Part shown: piece after piece, positions 42,123 to 51,757 of the stretch
Position numbering within the stretch: the stretch's first letter is position 1
Layout of the letters: every line of letters starts with the position of its first letter
Source: Rhodospirillaceae bacterium UBA6219
GTDB lineage: Bacteria > Pseudomonadota > Alphaproteobacteria > Rhodospirillales > Magnetospirillaceae
Reading direction: 5' to 3'
DNA: 56,005 nucleotides
Assembly: GCA_002435715.1 (NCBI GenBank)
Contig: DISD01000054.1
Coordinates: 24,371 to 80,375 of the forward strand
Position numbers and translations under genes: made by a program
The notes under the pieces: generated by a model
The model's database searches: none
Seen by the model: the letters and a program-made list of their open reading frames with translations, nothing else
Told to the model about the DNA's origin: nothing

Positions 42123-43502
42123 ATGCGGGCTGCCCTTGCCACCCTCGCCTTGCTGGCGGTCATCGTCGGCGCCATCGCCCAACCCCTGGGTGGCGGCGGC
42201 TTGGCGGGACTGGGGGCATCCGCCGCCCTGATCTTCTATTTGGCTTTGGAAGGCTGGCGCTGCCAGATGCAGGGCCGCGTCATCCTGGTCCTGGCCATCA
42301 TGGCCGCCGCCGCCACCTTGATCTGGCATCCCCAGCCGGCCGCCATCTTAAGCAAAGCGGCCATCGCCGCATCCTCGATCATCGGCCTGTTCGCCGCCTT
42401 GGGTTTCCTGCGCGAAGCGGCGGAAACCTCGCCCTTGGTCCAGCAATGCGGCGAGCTGATGGTGCGCCAACCCCCGGGCCGGCGCTATCTGGTGCTGACC
42501 CTGGGCAGCCACCTGATTTCCCTGGTGCTGAATTTCGGCGTTCTGCCGCTGCTGGGCACCATGGTGATGAAGGGCAACACCCTGGAAGCCGCCGGCGGCG
42601 AGCAACGCATCGTCGACATCCGTACCCGGCGCATGCTGTCGGCCATGTTGCGCGGTTTCGCCATGATGACCGCCTGGTCGCCGCTTTCGGTGTCCTTCGC
42701 CGTCACCGTGGTGGTGATCCCCGGTCTTGACTGGACACACCTGTTGCCGCTCCAGGCCGGCTTGGCCTCGCTGATGCTGGCCTTGGGCTGGTATCTGGAT
42801 CGCCGGGCCTATCCGCCCAGCAGCCGGCCGCGGGCCACCGGCGAACAACGGACGGACTGGCTGCCGGCGTGGCGCATGACCGCGCTGGTGGCCGCCGTGG
42901 TCTGTACCTCGGTGGCTTTGGCCGAAACGCTGGGCGTGAAGCTGGTGGTCGGCGCCATGCTGACGGTGCCGCCCTCGGCCCTGGTCTGGTTGTGGTGGCA
43001 AAAACGCCAGCCCGCCTTGGTGCTGAAGGAACTGGGCTACAACGTGTTGCGCAACATGCCCAATTTCCGCGACGAAGTGGCCATGCTGGGGGGCGCCATG
43101 TTCGCCGGCACCATCGCCGCCGCCTTCCTGTCGCCCGACAGCATCGGCGCCTTGGTCCAAGGCCTGGGTCTGCCCCCCCTGGTCCTGGTCATCCTGCTGG
43201 CTTGGTCGATCATGGCCTTGGCCCAGTTGGGTGTGTCGCAGATCGCTTCGGTCACCTTGCTGGGCGGGGCCTTGGTCCATGTGGCGCCCCCCCTGGTGCT
43301 GGCCAGCGCCATGATGGGGGCTTGGGGGCTGTCCGCGTCCTCCACCGTCGTAGGCGCGGCGGTGCTGACCGTGGCCCGTATCGGCGGCGTCAGCGTCAAG
43401 GTGGTGGGCCGCGACTGGAACGGCCTTTACGTGCTCAGCGGCGGCCTGCTGCTGGCGGTCTGGCTGGTCGTCTTGGAACAGGCCTACGTCACCTTTGGCT
43501 GA
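42123..43502 (+). CDS. Polytopic inner-membrane protein of unknown function, permease-like
   Basis: 459 residues with about eleven hydrophobic segments. Repeated features such as GSHLISLVLNFGVLPLLGTM and GGAMFAGTIAAAFLS, and a mid-chain soluble loop (YPPSSRPRATGEQRTDW), suggest an ion-transporter (arsenical-pump/SLC13-like) fold with inverted halves, but I cannot name a family. It begins 7 bp after the degenerate GGDEF-EAL gene, so the two are probably cotranscribed. No substrate can be proposed. Confidence 0.7.
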   Translation: MRAALATLALLAVIVGAIAQPLGGGGLAGLGASAALIFYLALEGWRCQMQGRVILVLAIMAAAATLIWHPQPAAILSKAAIAASSIIGLFAALGFLREAAETSPLVQQCGELMVRQPPGRRYLVLTLGSHLISLVLNFGVLPLLGTMVMKGNTLEAAGGEQRIVDIRTRRMLSAMLRGFAMMTAWSPLSVSFAVTVVVIPGLDWTHLLPLQAGLASLMLALGWYLDRRAYPPSSRPRATGEQRTDWLPAWRMTALVAAVVCTSVALAETLGVKLVVGAMLTVPPSALVWLWWQKRQPALVLKELGYNVLRNMPNFRDEVAMLGGAMFAGTIAAAFLSPDSIGALVQGLGLPPLVLVILLAWSIMALAQLGVSQIASVTLLGGALVHVAPPLVLASAMMGAWGLSASSTVVGAAVLTVARIGGVSVKVVGRDWNGLYVLSGGLLLAVWLVVLEQAYVTFG

Positions 43503-43561
43503 TGCGGGGGCGGGGCTCCTGCGATACAGTACGGCGCGACGGATCAGCGGGCAGAACAAGA

Positions 43562-46015
43562 ATGGGCGGACGTAAGAAAATCGTGGTCTTGGTGGGAATG
43601 GCGATTGCCTGTCTGACCACCTTGCTGTTGCTGCTGCACGATTGGAACTCTGAAGTCAACCGCTTGACCGCCCGGGTCGAACGCACCACCGGCCTTGCCA
43701 TCGTCACCGGCGGCTCGGCGCGGCTGACCCTGCTGCCCCCGGCATTGATGGTGGAAAACATCGTCGCCCGCCAAGGGGACAATCCCGTCGCCCAGATCAA
43801 GCGCCTGTCGCTGCAAGTGTCGCCCTTATCCCTGCTGACCGGCCAGGTGCAGGTCAACGGCCTGGTCGTCGACCATCTGCGCGTCGGCGGTGCCAGCATC
43901 GACAGCCTGACCCTGCATGTGGCCCCCCACAAGCTGGAAGGCTTTTCCAAATGGAACGGCCATGCCGTCACCTTCGCCGCCAGCCTGTCCGCCACCGACG
44001 AGCAGGCAGCGCAGTTCCGCCTGACCATCCCCACCCTGAATACCGCCCTGCGCTTCGAAGGCATGGTTGAAAAAGGCCCGGCGCTGAGCGGCCACATGGT
44101 TCTGAACGCCGGAAACCTGGCCGGCCTGCTGCCGGATTATGCCCTGCCCCCGGGTCGGACGCTGCAGGCCGAAGCGGATATGGATTGGGGGGACGGCCAG
44201 TTCTCGCTGGTCAACCTGACCCTGCAGACCGGCGACACCCGGGCCGGCGGCTCGTTGACCCTGCTGGCCGGCTCGCCCGCCTTGGTGGACGCCGACCTGG
44301 ATGTGGACAGCCTGAACCTGGAAAGCTGGCAAGGGGCCAAGTCGGCAGCCCTGCCGGCCTTGCTGCCCGCCAGCCTGACGCCCCCGGCCAATGGCGCGGC
44401 CAAACTGGCGGCGGGGACCGAAACCCCGGCCCCGGCATCCCCCCTTGGCGTGGCCCTGCCCCAGGACATGTTGGGCAACCTTCACCTGCGTATCGGCCAA
44501 TTGTCCTGGCTGGGGCAGACATTCCGCGGGCTGGACCTGCTGGCCGGTCTGGACCAAGGCAATGTGGTGGTTCGCCATGCCGGGGGGCAGTGGGAGCAGG
44601 GCTTGCGGGCCGATGTGGACGGGGTTTTCGAACAAGACCGATTTACCGGCCGGCTGCGCCTGAACGGCCCCGGATTGTCGGGCCGTAGCGACCTGTCGGT
44701 GGACGACAAGGGCCTGAAACTGACCAATTTGGTGGCCAAACACGACGATTTGCTGATCAAGGGCAACGCCGCCGGGTCGTGGCACGACGGACTGGCGGCC
44801 CAATGGACAGGGGCCATCGGCACCTGGAACGACACCGCCGCCTCGGCCAAATTCGTTCCCCAGGGCCGCAAGTTGCAAATGCCGGAACTGGAAGCCCGTA
44901 GCGGCACCACCACCCTGCGCGGCCAAGCCGGGATCGACTTCTCGGCGGCGCGTCCCCAGGTTCAGGCACAATTGCGGGCCGGCGACCTGAATCTGGCGGC
45001 GCTGCCCACGTCCCCACGTCCGGCCTTCGTTCCGCCGCAACCGAAACTGGGCGGCAAGGCGGCACGACGTGCGGCCCAGTCATCGGCCGCAGCTTCGGCG
45101 TCCAAAGCGTCGGCCAGCGGCAAGAAAGGCGGCTCGCCGTTCAGCAAGACCGCCCTGGATTGGTCGGGATTGAACGCGCTGGACGGCCAGTTCGACCTGT
45201 CCGCCAACAGCCTGAGCGGATCTTTCGGTCGTCTGGACCAGCCCCAAATGAAACTGGTCCTGACCGACGGCATCGCCACCATCGAGGATTTGCAGGCCGG
45301 CTTCCTGGACGGTCGGATCAGCGCCAAGGGCCGGATCAGCGCCGCCCCGCAGCCCAACCTGCAGATGGACATTCAAGCCAAGAACGCCGATCTGGCCCGC
45401 TGGCGTCCCGGCTTCGCCGGTTTCAGTCTGGCGTCCGGCCGGGCCAACGGCCATTTCAGCCTGAAAGCGGCGGGGCGTTCCAGCCAGGACATGGCCGCCT
45501 CGGCCCAGGGCGACGGCCGTTTCGAGGCCAAGGACGGCAATGTGGACGGTATCGACCTGCCGGCCATCAACGCTCAGCTGTCGAATCTGCGCAATATCGG
45601 CAACATCTTGGCCCTGGCGCAAACCGGCATGAAGGGCGGCCAAACCCGCTTCACCAGCCTGTCCGGGACGGTGAAGGTTGCCGACGGCACCGCCCGCCTG
45701 CCCGATCTCGCCCTCAAGGCCGAAGGCGGCAGCTTGGCCGGCGATTTGTCCGTCGCCCTGGTGCCGTGGACCACCGACAGCAGCCTGTCCATTGCCTTGG
45801 CGTCGCTGCCCGCCACCCCCTTGGGGCTGCGCCTGAGCGGCCCCATGGACAAGCCGCGCACCGTCGTCGACGCCAATTCCCTGCAAAAAGCCCTGGTGCA
45901 AGGCGGTCTGGGGCGGGCGTTGAGCGGGGACAACGCGTCCGGCACCGACCAACAGCAGCCCAAAGGCGGCCGTAAAATCCTGCAAAACATCTTCAAGGCT
46001 TTGGGCGGAAAATAA
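43562..46015 (+). CDS. AsmA-family envelope protein
   Basis: 817 residues. A single N-terminal membrane anchor (KIVVLVGMAIACLTTLLLLL) is followed by a long periplasmic region of beta-rich repeats. AsmA features are VERTTGLAIVTGGSARLTLLPPAL, a lipid-groove-like RLSLQVSPLSLLTGQVQVNGL, and a C-terminal FDLSANSLSGSF...QKALVQGGLG region. The family is implicated in phospholipid transport and outer-membrane assembly; magnetotactic relatives have several. A low-complexity Ala/Ser/Lys linker lies near residues 505-525. Start at the ATG 43562. Confidence 0.9.
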   Translation: MGGRKKIVVLVGMAIACLTTLLLLLHDWNSEVNRLTARVERTTGLAIVTGGSARLTLLPPALMVENIVARQGDNPVAQIKRLSLQVSPLSLLTGQVQVNGLVVDHLRVGGASIDSLTLHVAPHKLEGFSKWNGHAVTFAASLSATDEQAAQFRLTIPTLNTALRFEGMVEKGPALSGHMVLNAGNLAGLLPDYALPPGRTLQAEADMDWGDGQFSLVNLTLQTGDTRAGGSLTLLAGSPALVDADLDVDSLNLESWQGAKSAALPALLPASLTPPANGAAKLAAGTETPAPASPLGVALPQDMLGNLHLRIGQLSWLGQTFRGLDLLAGLDQGNVVVRHAGGQWEQGLRADVDGVFEQDRFTGRLRLNGPGLSGRSDLSVDDKGLKLTNLVAKHDDLLIKGNAAGSWHDGLAAQWTGAIGTWNDTAASAKFVPQGRKLQMPELEARSGTTTLRGQAGIDFSAARPQVQAQLRAGDLNLAALPTSPRPAFVPPQPKLGGKAARRAAQSSAAASASKASASGKKGGSPFSKTALDWSGLNALDGQFDLSANSLSGSFGRLDQPQMKLVLTDGIATIEDLQAGFLDGRISAKGRISAAPQPNLQMDIQAKNADLARWRPGFAGFSLASGRANGHFSLKAAGRSSQDMAASAQGDGRFEAKDGNVDGIDLPAINAQLSNLRNIGNILALAQTGMKGGQTRFTSLSGTVKVADGTARLPDLALKAEGGSLAGDLSVALVPWTTDSSLSIALASLPATPLGLRLSGPMDKPRTVVDANSLQKALVQGGLGRALSGDNASGTDQQQPKGGRKILQNIFKALGGK

Positions 46016-46032
46016 AACACCGCCCAAAGCCT
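45996..46032. terminator. Bidirectional terminator hairpin between asmA-like and chemoreceptor genes
   Basis: AGGCTTTGGGCGG and CCGCCCAAAGCCT form a perfect 13-bp stem around an 11-base A-rich loop that contains the AsmA stop codon (46013-46015). It separates two convergent genes and can act in both directions. No strong U-run is present. Confidence 0.7.
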
Positions 46033-46042
46033 GCGCCGAAAA

Positions 46043-47737
46043 TCACGCCGCCCGCACGGTCGAGAGGAAGCTTTCCACCTCGCCCCGCAGACGGTTGGTC
46101 TGATTGCTCAGCAATTCCGAGGAATGGGACACCTGGGCGGCGTTGTCGCCCACTTCCTGGGTCACCCCCACCAACCGGTTGATGAATTCCGACACGTCAT
46201 GCGCCCCGGACGCCGCCTGGTTGACATTGCGGCTGATTTCCTTGGTGGCGGCCGATTGTTCCTCGACGGCAGCGGCGATGGTCGACGCCACTTCCGACAT
46301 GGAACCGATGGTCTGGGTGATCGAACGGATGGCCGTCACCGCGTCCTGGGTCGCCGTTTGCACCGCCAGAATCTGGTCGGTGATCTCGCCGGTGGCTTTG
46401 GCGGTTTGGGTGGCCAGTCCCTTGACCTCGCCGGCAACCACGGCGAAGCCCTTGCCGGCCTCGCCGGCGCGGGCCGCCTCGATGGTGGCGTTCAAGGCCA
46501 ACAGATTGGTCTGGCTGGCGATGGCGGTGATCAACTTGACCGCTTCACCGATGCGGCTGGCGGCTTCCGACAAGCCATTGATGCATTCGTTGGTCTGTTC
46601 GGCCTTTTCCACCGCGTCGTGGGCGATACGGGTGGAATGCTGGACCTGACCGCTGATTTCCTGGATCGACGCCGACAATTCCTCGGTGGCGGCGGCCACC
46701 GTCTGAATATTGGCATTGACCTCTTCCGCCGCGCCGGCCACCGAGGACGCGTCCGAACGGGCGTTGGCGGCGATGGACGACATGCCGCGGGCAGCGCCGT
46801 CATTGGCCCCCACCGCTTGGCTCATTCCATCCACCACGCCTTTGACGCTGCCTTCGAAGCGATCCGCCAAGGCCAGCATGGATTTGTGCCGTTCCGCCTC
46901 GGCCTGGGTTTTCAACGCTTCCTGCTCGGCCCGCAAGCGGGCGGCGGTCGCCGCCTCGTCGCGCAACACGGCGATGGAATTGGCCATGATGCCGATTTCG
47001 TCGGCCCGCCCCAGCGCCGGCACCTCGACCTGATAATCGCCATGACCGATGCGGTCGGTCACGCCGGCCAATTGCCGCAACGGCTTGGCGATGGATCGGG
47101 AAATCATCCAGGCGATGACCAGAACCAGCGCCAAAACCCCACCGCCGATCAAGGCCAGTTCCTTCAGGGTTTTCTGGAAGGCCTGGTCCACGTCGTCCAG
47201 ATAAAGCCCGGTGCCGACGAACCATTGCCACGGGTCATACCCCACCACCGACGACACCTTGCGTTCCGGCACCGTCGATCCCGCCTTGGGGAACCAATAG
47301 AAGATATGGCCGCCGCCGGATTTGGCCAGCTCGATCATCTTCGGGATGTAAACGAAACCGTTGGCGTCCTTGGAATCGATGAATCCCTTACCTTCGCGGT
47401 CGGGCTTCGATCCGTGGACGACGTTCACCCCTTGGTAGTCGTAGACGAAGAAGTATTCGGAACCGTCATAACGCATGCCGCGAATGGCATCCCGGGCCAG
47501 CTTCTTGGCCATGGCTTGGTCGAATTCGCCCTTCTTGGCGCGGGCGTCATATTCGGCGGCGATGTCACGCGCCGCTTCCGACAGATTCCGGGTCTTGGCG
47601 ATGGCGGCGTTCAGCTTTTCCTGCTTGACGTAATCGGCAGCCACCACCGTCAAGGCCACCAGGCCGACGGCGCTGACCAACACCAACCCCAGCAATCTGA
47701 AAATCACCGATTTGATCTGGAACCGGGCTTTTGCCAT
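46043..47737 (-). CDS. Methyl-accepting chemotaxis protein with Cache sensor
   Basis: 564 residues. Membrane segment at about 10-33, periplasmic single-Cache domain (about 35-190; MRYDGSEYFFVYDYQGVNVVHG, GYDPWQWFVGTGLYLDDV), second membrane segment (about 195-215), HAMP (RSIAKPLRQLAGVTDRIGHG), then the signalling domain. The hairpin tip reads ATIEAARAGEAGKGFAVVAG, a standard CheA/CheW contact. Such Cache domains often bind small carboxylates. The ATG at 47737 has a strong GGGAGGGGAC upstream. It senses an unknown ligand and feeds the chemotaxis system. Confidence 0.95.
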   Translation of the reverse strand: MAKARFQIKSVIFRLLGLVLVSAVGLVALTVVAADYVKQEKLNAAIAKTRNLSEAARDIAAEYDARAKKGEFDQAMAKKLARDAIRGMRYDGSEYFFVYDYQGVNVVHGSKPDREGKGFIDSKDANGFVYIPKMIELAKSGGGHIFYWFPKAGSTVPERKVSSVVGYDPWQWFVGTGLYLDDVDQAFQKTLKELALIGGGVLALVLVIAWMISRSIAKPLRQLAGVTDRIGHGDYQVEVPALGRADEIGIMANSIAVLRDEAATAARLRAEQEALKTQAEAERHKSMLALADRFEGSVKGVVDGMSQAVGANDGAARGMSSIAANARSDASSVAGAAEEVNANIQTVAAATEELSASIQEISGQVQHSTRIAHDAVEKAEQTNECINGLSEAASRIGEAVKLITAIASQTNLLALNATIEAARAGEAGKGFAVVAGEVKGLATQTAKATGEITDQILAVQTATQDAVTAIRSITQTIGSMSEVASTIAAAVEEQSAATKEISRNVNQAASGAHDVSEFINRLVGVTQEVGDNAAQVSHSSELLSNQTNRLRGEVESFLSTVRAA

Positions 47738-47909
47738 TGTCCCCTCCCTTCTGTCAGGTGCCGCGTCGCAGCAAGACGCAGGCGGACATGTCATCGTTGA
47801 AGTCTAATCAATGACGCACAACGACAACCATCATGCAGAGGACGCAAAACGCCCCCTGATTCAGAAGGAGAACAGGATCACGGATAATACTTTGGCAGGA
47901 ACTTCCCGG

Positions 47910-48410
47910 TTATTCGTGCTCGGCTTCCGGACCGGCATCCACGTCAATGGGCACGCCGGGCTGATGCTTCGAGTTACGAATGGCCAACGAGCTTTTGACG
48001 TGGCTGATATTGGGTGCCGCCGTCAGCTTGGTGGTCAGGAAGCGCTGATAATCGTCCCAGTCATGGGCGACGATCTTCAACAGGAAGTCGGTTTCGCCGG
48101 CCAGCATGTGGCATTCGCGGACTTCCGGCCAGGCCAGGACCAGATCCTCGAAGGACCGCAAATCGGCTTCGGCCTGGCTGTTCAGCCCCACATGGGCGAA
48201 AACGGTGACGTTGAAGCCCAGCGCATGCGGCTCGATCTCGGCATGATAGCCCTTGATATAGCCGGCTTCCTCCAACGCGCGGACGCGGCGCAGGCAAGGC
48301 GGGGCCGATATGCCGGCACGCCGGGCAAGTTCGACATTCGTCATCCGACCATCAGCCTGCAGATCCGCCAGAATCCGACGGTCGATGCGGTCCAACTTGA
48401 CCCGCTGCAT
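47910..48410 (-). CDS. Lrp/AsnC family transcription regulator
   Basis: 166 residues. N-terminal helix-turn-helix (KLDRIDRRILADLQADG, NVELARRAGISAPPCLRRVRAL) and C-terminal RAM/AsnC effector domain (GFNVTVFAHVGLN, CHMLAGETDFLLKIV). The last 15 residues form an acidic tail. Members sense amino acids and act as octamers. It is divergent from the peroxiredoxin gene with a 267-bp gap, so it may control itself or that gene. ATG at 48408-48410. Confidence 0.94.
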   Translation of the reverse strand: MQRVKLDRIDRRILADLQADGRMTNVELARRAGISAPPCLRRVRALEEAGYIKGYHAEIEPHALGFNVTVFAHVGLNSQAEADLRSFEDLVLAWPEVRECHMLAGETDFLLKIVAHDWDDYQRFLTTKLTAAPNISHVKSSLAIRNSKHQPGVPIDVDAGPEAEHE

Positions 48411-48677
48411 TAGGGAACTCCAAAACCAAAGCGATTTACGAAATTATATTACCGTGTCCATCGCCATCCGCCAAGCCCCACATTGCGCTGCCACATGACT
48501 TTGCGAAGTTTCATTGCGCCTCCGCCGCACCGTGACCATCCAGGGTGCGGCGCAAGGTCCGCCCCCTCTACCGCATGGTCAATGTCTTATAATCATTCCA
48601 TACTTGCGCGGTGCGGTTTGCCGATCTAGATTGCCGGGCAAACCATACCAACCGTATCAGACAAGGAGCCCGTTAGG

Positions 48678-49298
<621 letters not shown>

Positions 49299-49324
49299 GC
49301 CCCGGGCATCAGCCGACGATTTGG

Positions 49325-49351
49325 GGGCGCGGGACTTCCCGCGCCCTTTTT
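49325..49351 (+). terminator. Intrinsic terminator after peroxiredoxin
   Basis: GGGCGCGGGA and TCCCGCGCCC form a 10-bp GC-rich stem with a two-base gap, followed by TTTTT. It lies 26 bp after the peroxiredoxin stop and before trxB. Confidence 0.9.
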
Positions 49352-49442
49352 CGTACCTGTCGGTACCTTGCGCAAGCCCCCGGGCCGGCTTATCTTTCCA
49401 GCTGTTCGTCCGCCCAAAAACGTCCGTTCAAGGAATTCCCCC

Positions 49443-50393
49443 ATGGCCACCCACCGCACCAAAGTCCTGATCCTGGGATCGGGTCCGGCCGGCTGCACCG
49501 CCGCCATCTACGCCGCCCGCGCCAATCTGGAGCCGATTCTCGTCGCCGGCCTGCAGCCCGGTGGGCAGCTGACCATCACCACCGACGTGGAAAACTTCCC
49601 CGGTTTCGCCGAAGCGATCCAAGGCCCCTGGCTGATGGAACAGATGCAGAAGCAGGCCGAGCACGTGGGGGCCCAGTTCCTGTACGACACCATCGTCGAC
49701 GTCGATTTGACCAAGCGCCCCTTCGTCGCCAAGGGTGATTCGGGCGACGAATATGTCGGCGACACCCTGATCATCTGCACCGGCGCCACTGCCCGCTGGC
49801 TGGGAATCGATTCCGAACAGAAATACCAGGGCGCCGGCGTCTCGGCCTGCGCCACCTGCGACGGCTTCTTCTTCCGCAACAAGGAAGTGGTGGTGGTCGG
49901 CGGCGGCAATTCGGCGGTCGAGGAAGCCATTTATCTGGCCGGCATCGCCAGCAAGGTCACCTTGATCCATCGCCGCGATTCCCTGCGCGCCGAAAAGATC
50001 GCCCAGGACCGGCTGTTCGCCAATCCCAAGGTCGCCGTGGTGTGGGACAGCGTCATCGACGAAATCCTGGGGGCCGGCGATCCGCCCGGCGTCACCGGGA
50101 TACGGCTGAAGAACGTCAAGTCCGGCGAAACCAGCGAACTTTCGTGCGACGGCGTGTTCATCGCCATCGGCCACAACCCCAACACCGAATTGTTCAAAGG
50201 CGTCGTCGACATCGACGACGAGGGCTATATCGTCACCAAGGCCGGCGCCACCAGCACCAACATTCCCGGCGTCTACGCCGCCGGCGACGTCCAGGACAAG
50301 ACCTATCGTCAGGCGGTCACCGCCGCCGGCACCGGTTGCATGGCGGCATTGGAAGCCGAACGCTTCCTCGCCATGCATGGACATGAGGGCTGA
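49443..50393 (+). CDS. trxB: Thioredoxin reductase TrxB
   Basis: 316 residues, low-molecular-weight type. FAD-binding loop LILGSGPAGCTAAIYAARA at the N-terminus; redox-active CATC in VSACATCDGFFF (about residues 137-140); NADPH-binding loop VVVVGGGNSAVEEAIYLA; C-terminal FAD contact VYAAGDVQDKTYRQAVTAAG. It transfers electrons from NADPH to thioredoxin. The ATG at 49443 gives the standard length. It lies downstream of a terminator, so it has its own promoter. A LysR gene follows after 89 bp. Confidence 0.97.
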   Translation: MATHRTKVLILGSGPAGCTAAIYAARANLEPILVAGLQPGGQLTITTDVENFPGFAEAIQGPWLMEQMQKQAEHVGAQFLYDTIVDVDLTKRPFVAKGDSGDEYVGDTLIICTGATARWLGIDSEQKYQGAGVSACATCDGFFFRNKEVVVVGGGNSAVEEAIYLAGIASKVTLIHRRDSLRAEKIAQDRLFANPKVAVVWDSVIDEILGAGDPPGVTGIRLKNVKSGETSELSCDGVFIAIGHNPNTELFKGVVDIDDEGYIVTKAGATSTNIPGVYAAGDVQDKTYRQAVTAAGTGCMAALEAERFLAMHGHEG

Positions 50394-50482
50394 GTTGCGG
50401 CAAACTTATAGCTGAAGTGTTAGGACGCGGTCACGGGGGCCGCGTCCGAGGCCTCCCCCGGGGAAGGAGCCGGCGTTAAGAG

Positions 50483-51376
50483 ATGGATTGGGACAAACTC
50501 AGGGTCTTCCATGCGGTGGCGGAAGCGGGAAGCTTCACCCATGCGGGCGAGGTCCTGAACCTCAGCCAGTCGGCGGTCAGCCGGCAGATCAGCGCCTTGG
50601 AAGAAAGCCTGAACCTGCCCCTGTTCCATCGTCATGCCCGCGGCCTGATCCTGACCGAGCAGGGCGAGCTGTTGTACAAGACGGCGCGCGAGATCTTTTC
50701 CAAGCTGGCGATGACCGAAGCGCTTTTGACCGAAAGCCGCGAAAGACCACAAGGCCCGTTGAAAATCACCACCACGGTCGCCTTCGGTTCATTGTGGCTG
50801 ACGCCCCGGATCAAGGAATTCCTGGACCTTTACCCCGACATCTCGGTCACCATGGTGCTTTATGACGGCGAGTTGGACCTGGCCATGCGCGAAGCCGACG
50901 TGGCCATCCGCATGATGCCGCCGCGCCAGCCCGACCTGATCCAACGTCACCTGCTGACCATGCATTACAATGTCTACGCGGCGCCGGAATATTTGAAGAA
51001 ATACGGCATGCCCAAGGTCCCGGAAGACCTGGACAACCACCACATCATCATCTATGGCGACGACGCCCGCATCTCGCCGCCGGTGGCCAACGTCAACTGG
51101 CTGCTGGAAACCGGCGCCACCGCGTCGAACCCGCGCAAGCCGGTGCTGGAAGTCAACAACATCTACGGCATCTATCGCGCGGTGAAATCCGGCCTGGGCA
51201 TCGCGGCGCTGCCCGATTACATGACCACCGAAGCTGACAATCTGGTGCGGGTCCTGCCCGAATTGAAGGGCCCGAAACTGGACACCTATTTCGTCTATCC
51301 GGAAGAACTGCGCCACTCCAAGCGCATCACCGTCTTCCGCGATTTCCTGCTTTCGAAGATCCAGGAAAACCTGTAA
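50483..51376 (+). CDS. LysR family transcription regulator
   Basis: 297 residues. Winged helix at the N-terminus (KLRVFHAVAEAGSFTHAGEV, LNLSQSAVSRQISALEE), linker helix, then a two-lobe periplasmic-binding-like effector domain (IKEFLDLYPDISVTMVLYD, DVAIRMMPPRQPDL). Neighbouring genes on the same strand do not identify the target. No divergent partner is present, which is unusual for LysR. Its own Shine-Dalgarno sequence is weak. Ligand unknown. Confidence 0.95.
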   Translation: MDWDKLRVFHAVAEAGSFTHAGEVLNLSQSAVSRQISALEESLNLPLFHRHARGLILTEQGELLYKTAREIFSKLAMTEALLTESRERPQGPLKITTTVAFGSLWLTPRIKEFLDLYPDISVTMVLYDGELDLAMREADVAIRMMPPRQPDLIQRHLLTMHYNVYAAPEYLKKYGMPKVPEDLDNHHIIIYGDDARISPPVANVNWLLETGATASNPRKPVLEVNNIYGIYRAVKSGLGIAALPDYMTTEADNLVRVLPELKGPKLDTYFVYPEELRHSKRITVFRDFLLSKIQENL

Positions 51377-51411
51377 CCCCCCGGAATAGGCCGTACATGC
51401 GTTTTTTCGCA

Positions 51412-51425
51412 TTGACGACGGTCAA
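51412..51425. promoter_or_regulatory. FNR/DNR-like palindrome
   Basis: TTGAC-GACG-GTCAA, within the longer palindrome ATTGAC-GACG-GTCAAT (51411-51426), fits the TTGAC-N4-GTCAA form used by DNR/NNR-type regulators. It lies 35 bp after the LysR stop and upstream of the candidate small RNA. Confidence 0.5.
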
Positions 51426-51568
51426 TCCAGGACGGGTCCTGCATGCCGTAGGCGGCATATTTCACAGCGGTGACAAGCATTTATCACTTGCTATGCGAAC
51501 AACGCATGCCCCGGCTGCCATTTTTCCCATGGTTGCGCACCGCAACATAACGTACAAACCACCCATCG

Positions 51569-51728
51569 GTTGCTGCAACGCAACAGCTTGCGAAGCGGCG
51601 AACCGGACGAGTTTCCCGAGGTCTTCTCGGGATTTCCAGGGTCCTCATTTTATGGATCCTACGTCTCCTAGACGTGAAGCCTCCCTGTTTGACTTAGGCC
51701 CCGGTGCATAACCGGGGCCTCTCTTTTT
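51569..51728 (+). ncRNA. Candidate small RNA with four or five hairpins
   Basis: Successive perfect or near-perfect hairpins: GTTGC-TGCAAC-GCAAC (51569-51584), CCCGAG-GTCTT-CTCGGG (51615-51631), AGGGTCC..GGATCCT (51638-51660), ACGTCT-CCT-AGACGT (51661-51675), then a terminator. An unpaired CCTCCC near 51681-51686 could pair with Shine-Dalgarno sequences. The 5' end is not determined. It could instead be a long 3' UTR of the LysR gene. Confidence 0.5.
51696..51728 (+). terminator. Strong intrinsic terminator
   Basis: AGGCCCCGGT-GCATA-ACCGGGGCCT is a perfect 10-bp stem with a 5-base loop, followed by CTCTTTTT. It points along the plus strand, away from the converging DnaJ-like gene, and closes the candidate small RNA or the LysR transcript. 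Confidence 0.9.
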
Positions 51729-51757
51729 GTGCGGTTGGTTGGAATGGCACCAACGCC

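Larger units (their letters stand above)
51377..51757. other. 381-bp gap between LysR and DnaJ-like genes
   Basis: No convincing gene is seen. The gap holds a 16-bp FNR/DNR-like palindrome near its left end, a run of hairpins in its right half and a strong plus-strand terminator. A 104-codon frame at 51397-51711 has no Shine-Dalgarno sequence and no recognisable content, and runs through the hairpins; I do not accept it as coding. Confidence 0.7.

Noticed and set aside
48631..48641. OxyR-type operator TTGCC-G-GGCAA before the peroxiredoxin gene
   Set aside because: It is a short palindrome only and does not match an OxyR site pattern.
51397..51711. 104-codon open frame across the LysR/DnaJ gap
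   Set aside because: No Shine-Dalgarno sequence, no recognisable domain, and it runs through the hairpins and into the terminator stem. More likely non-coding.
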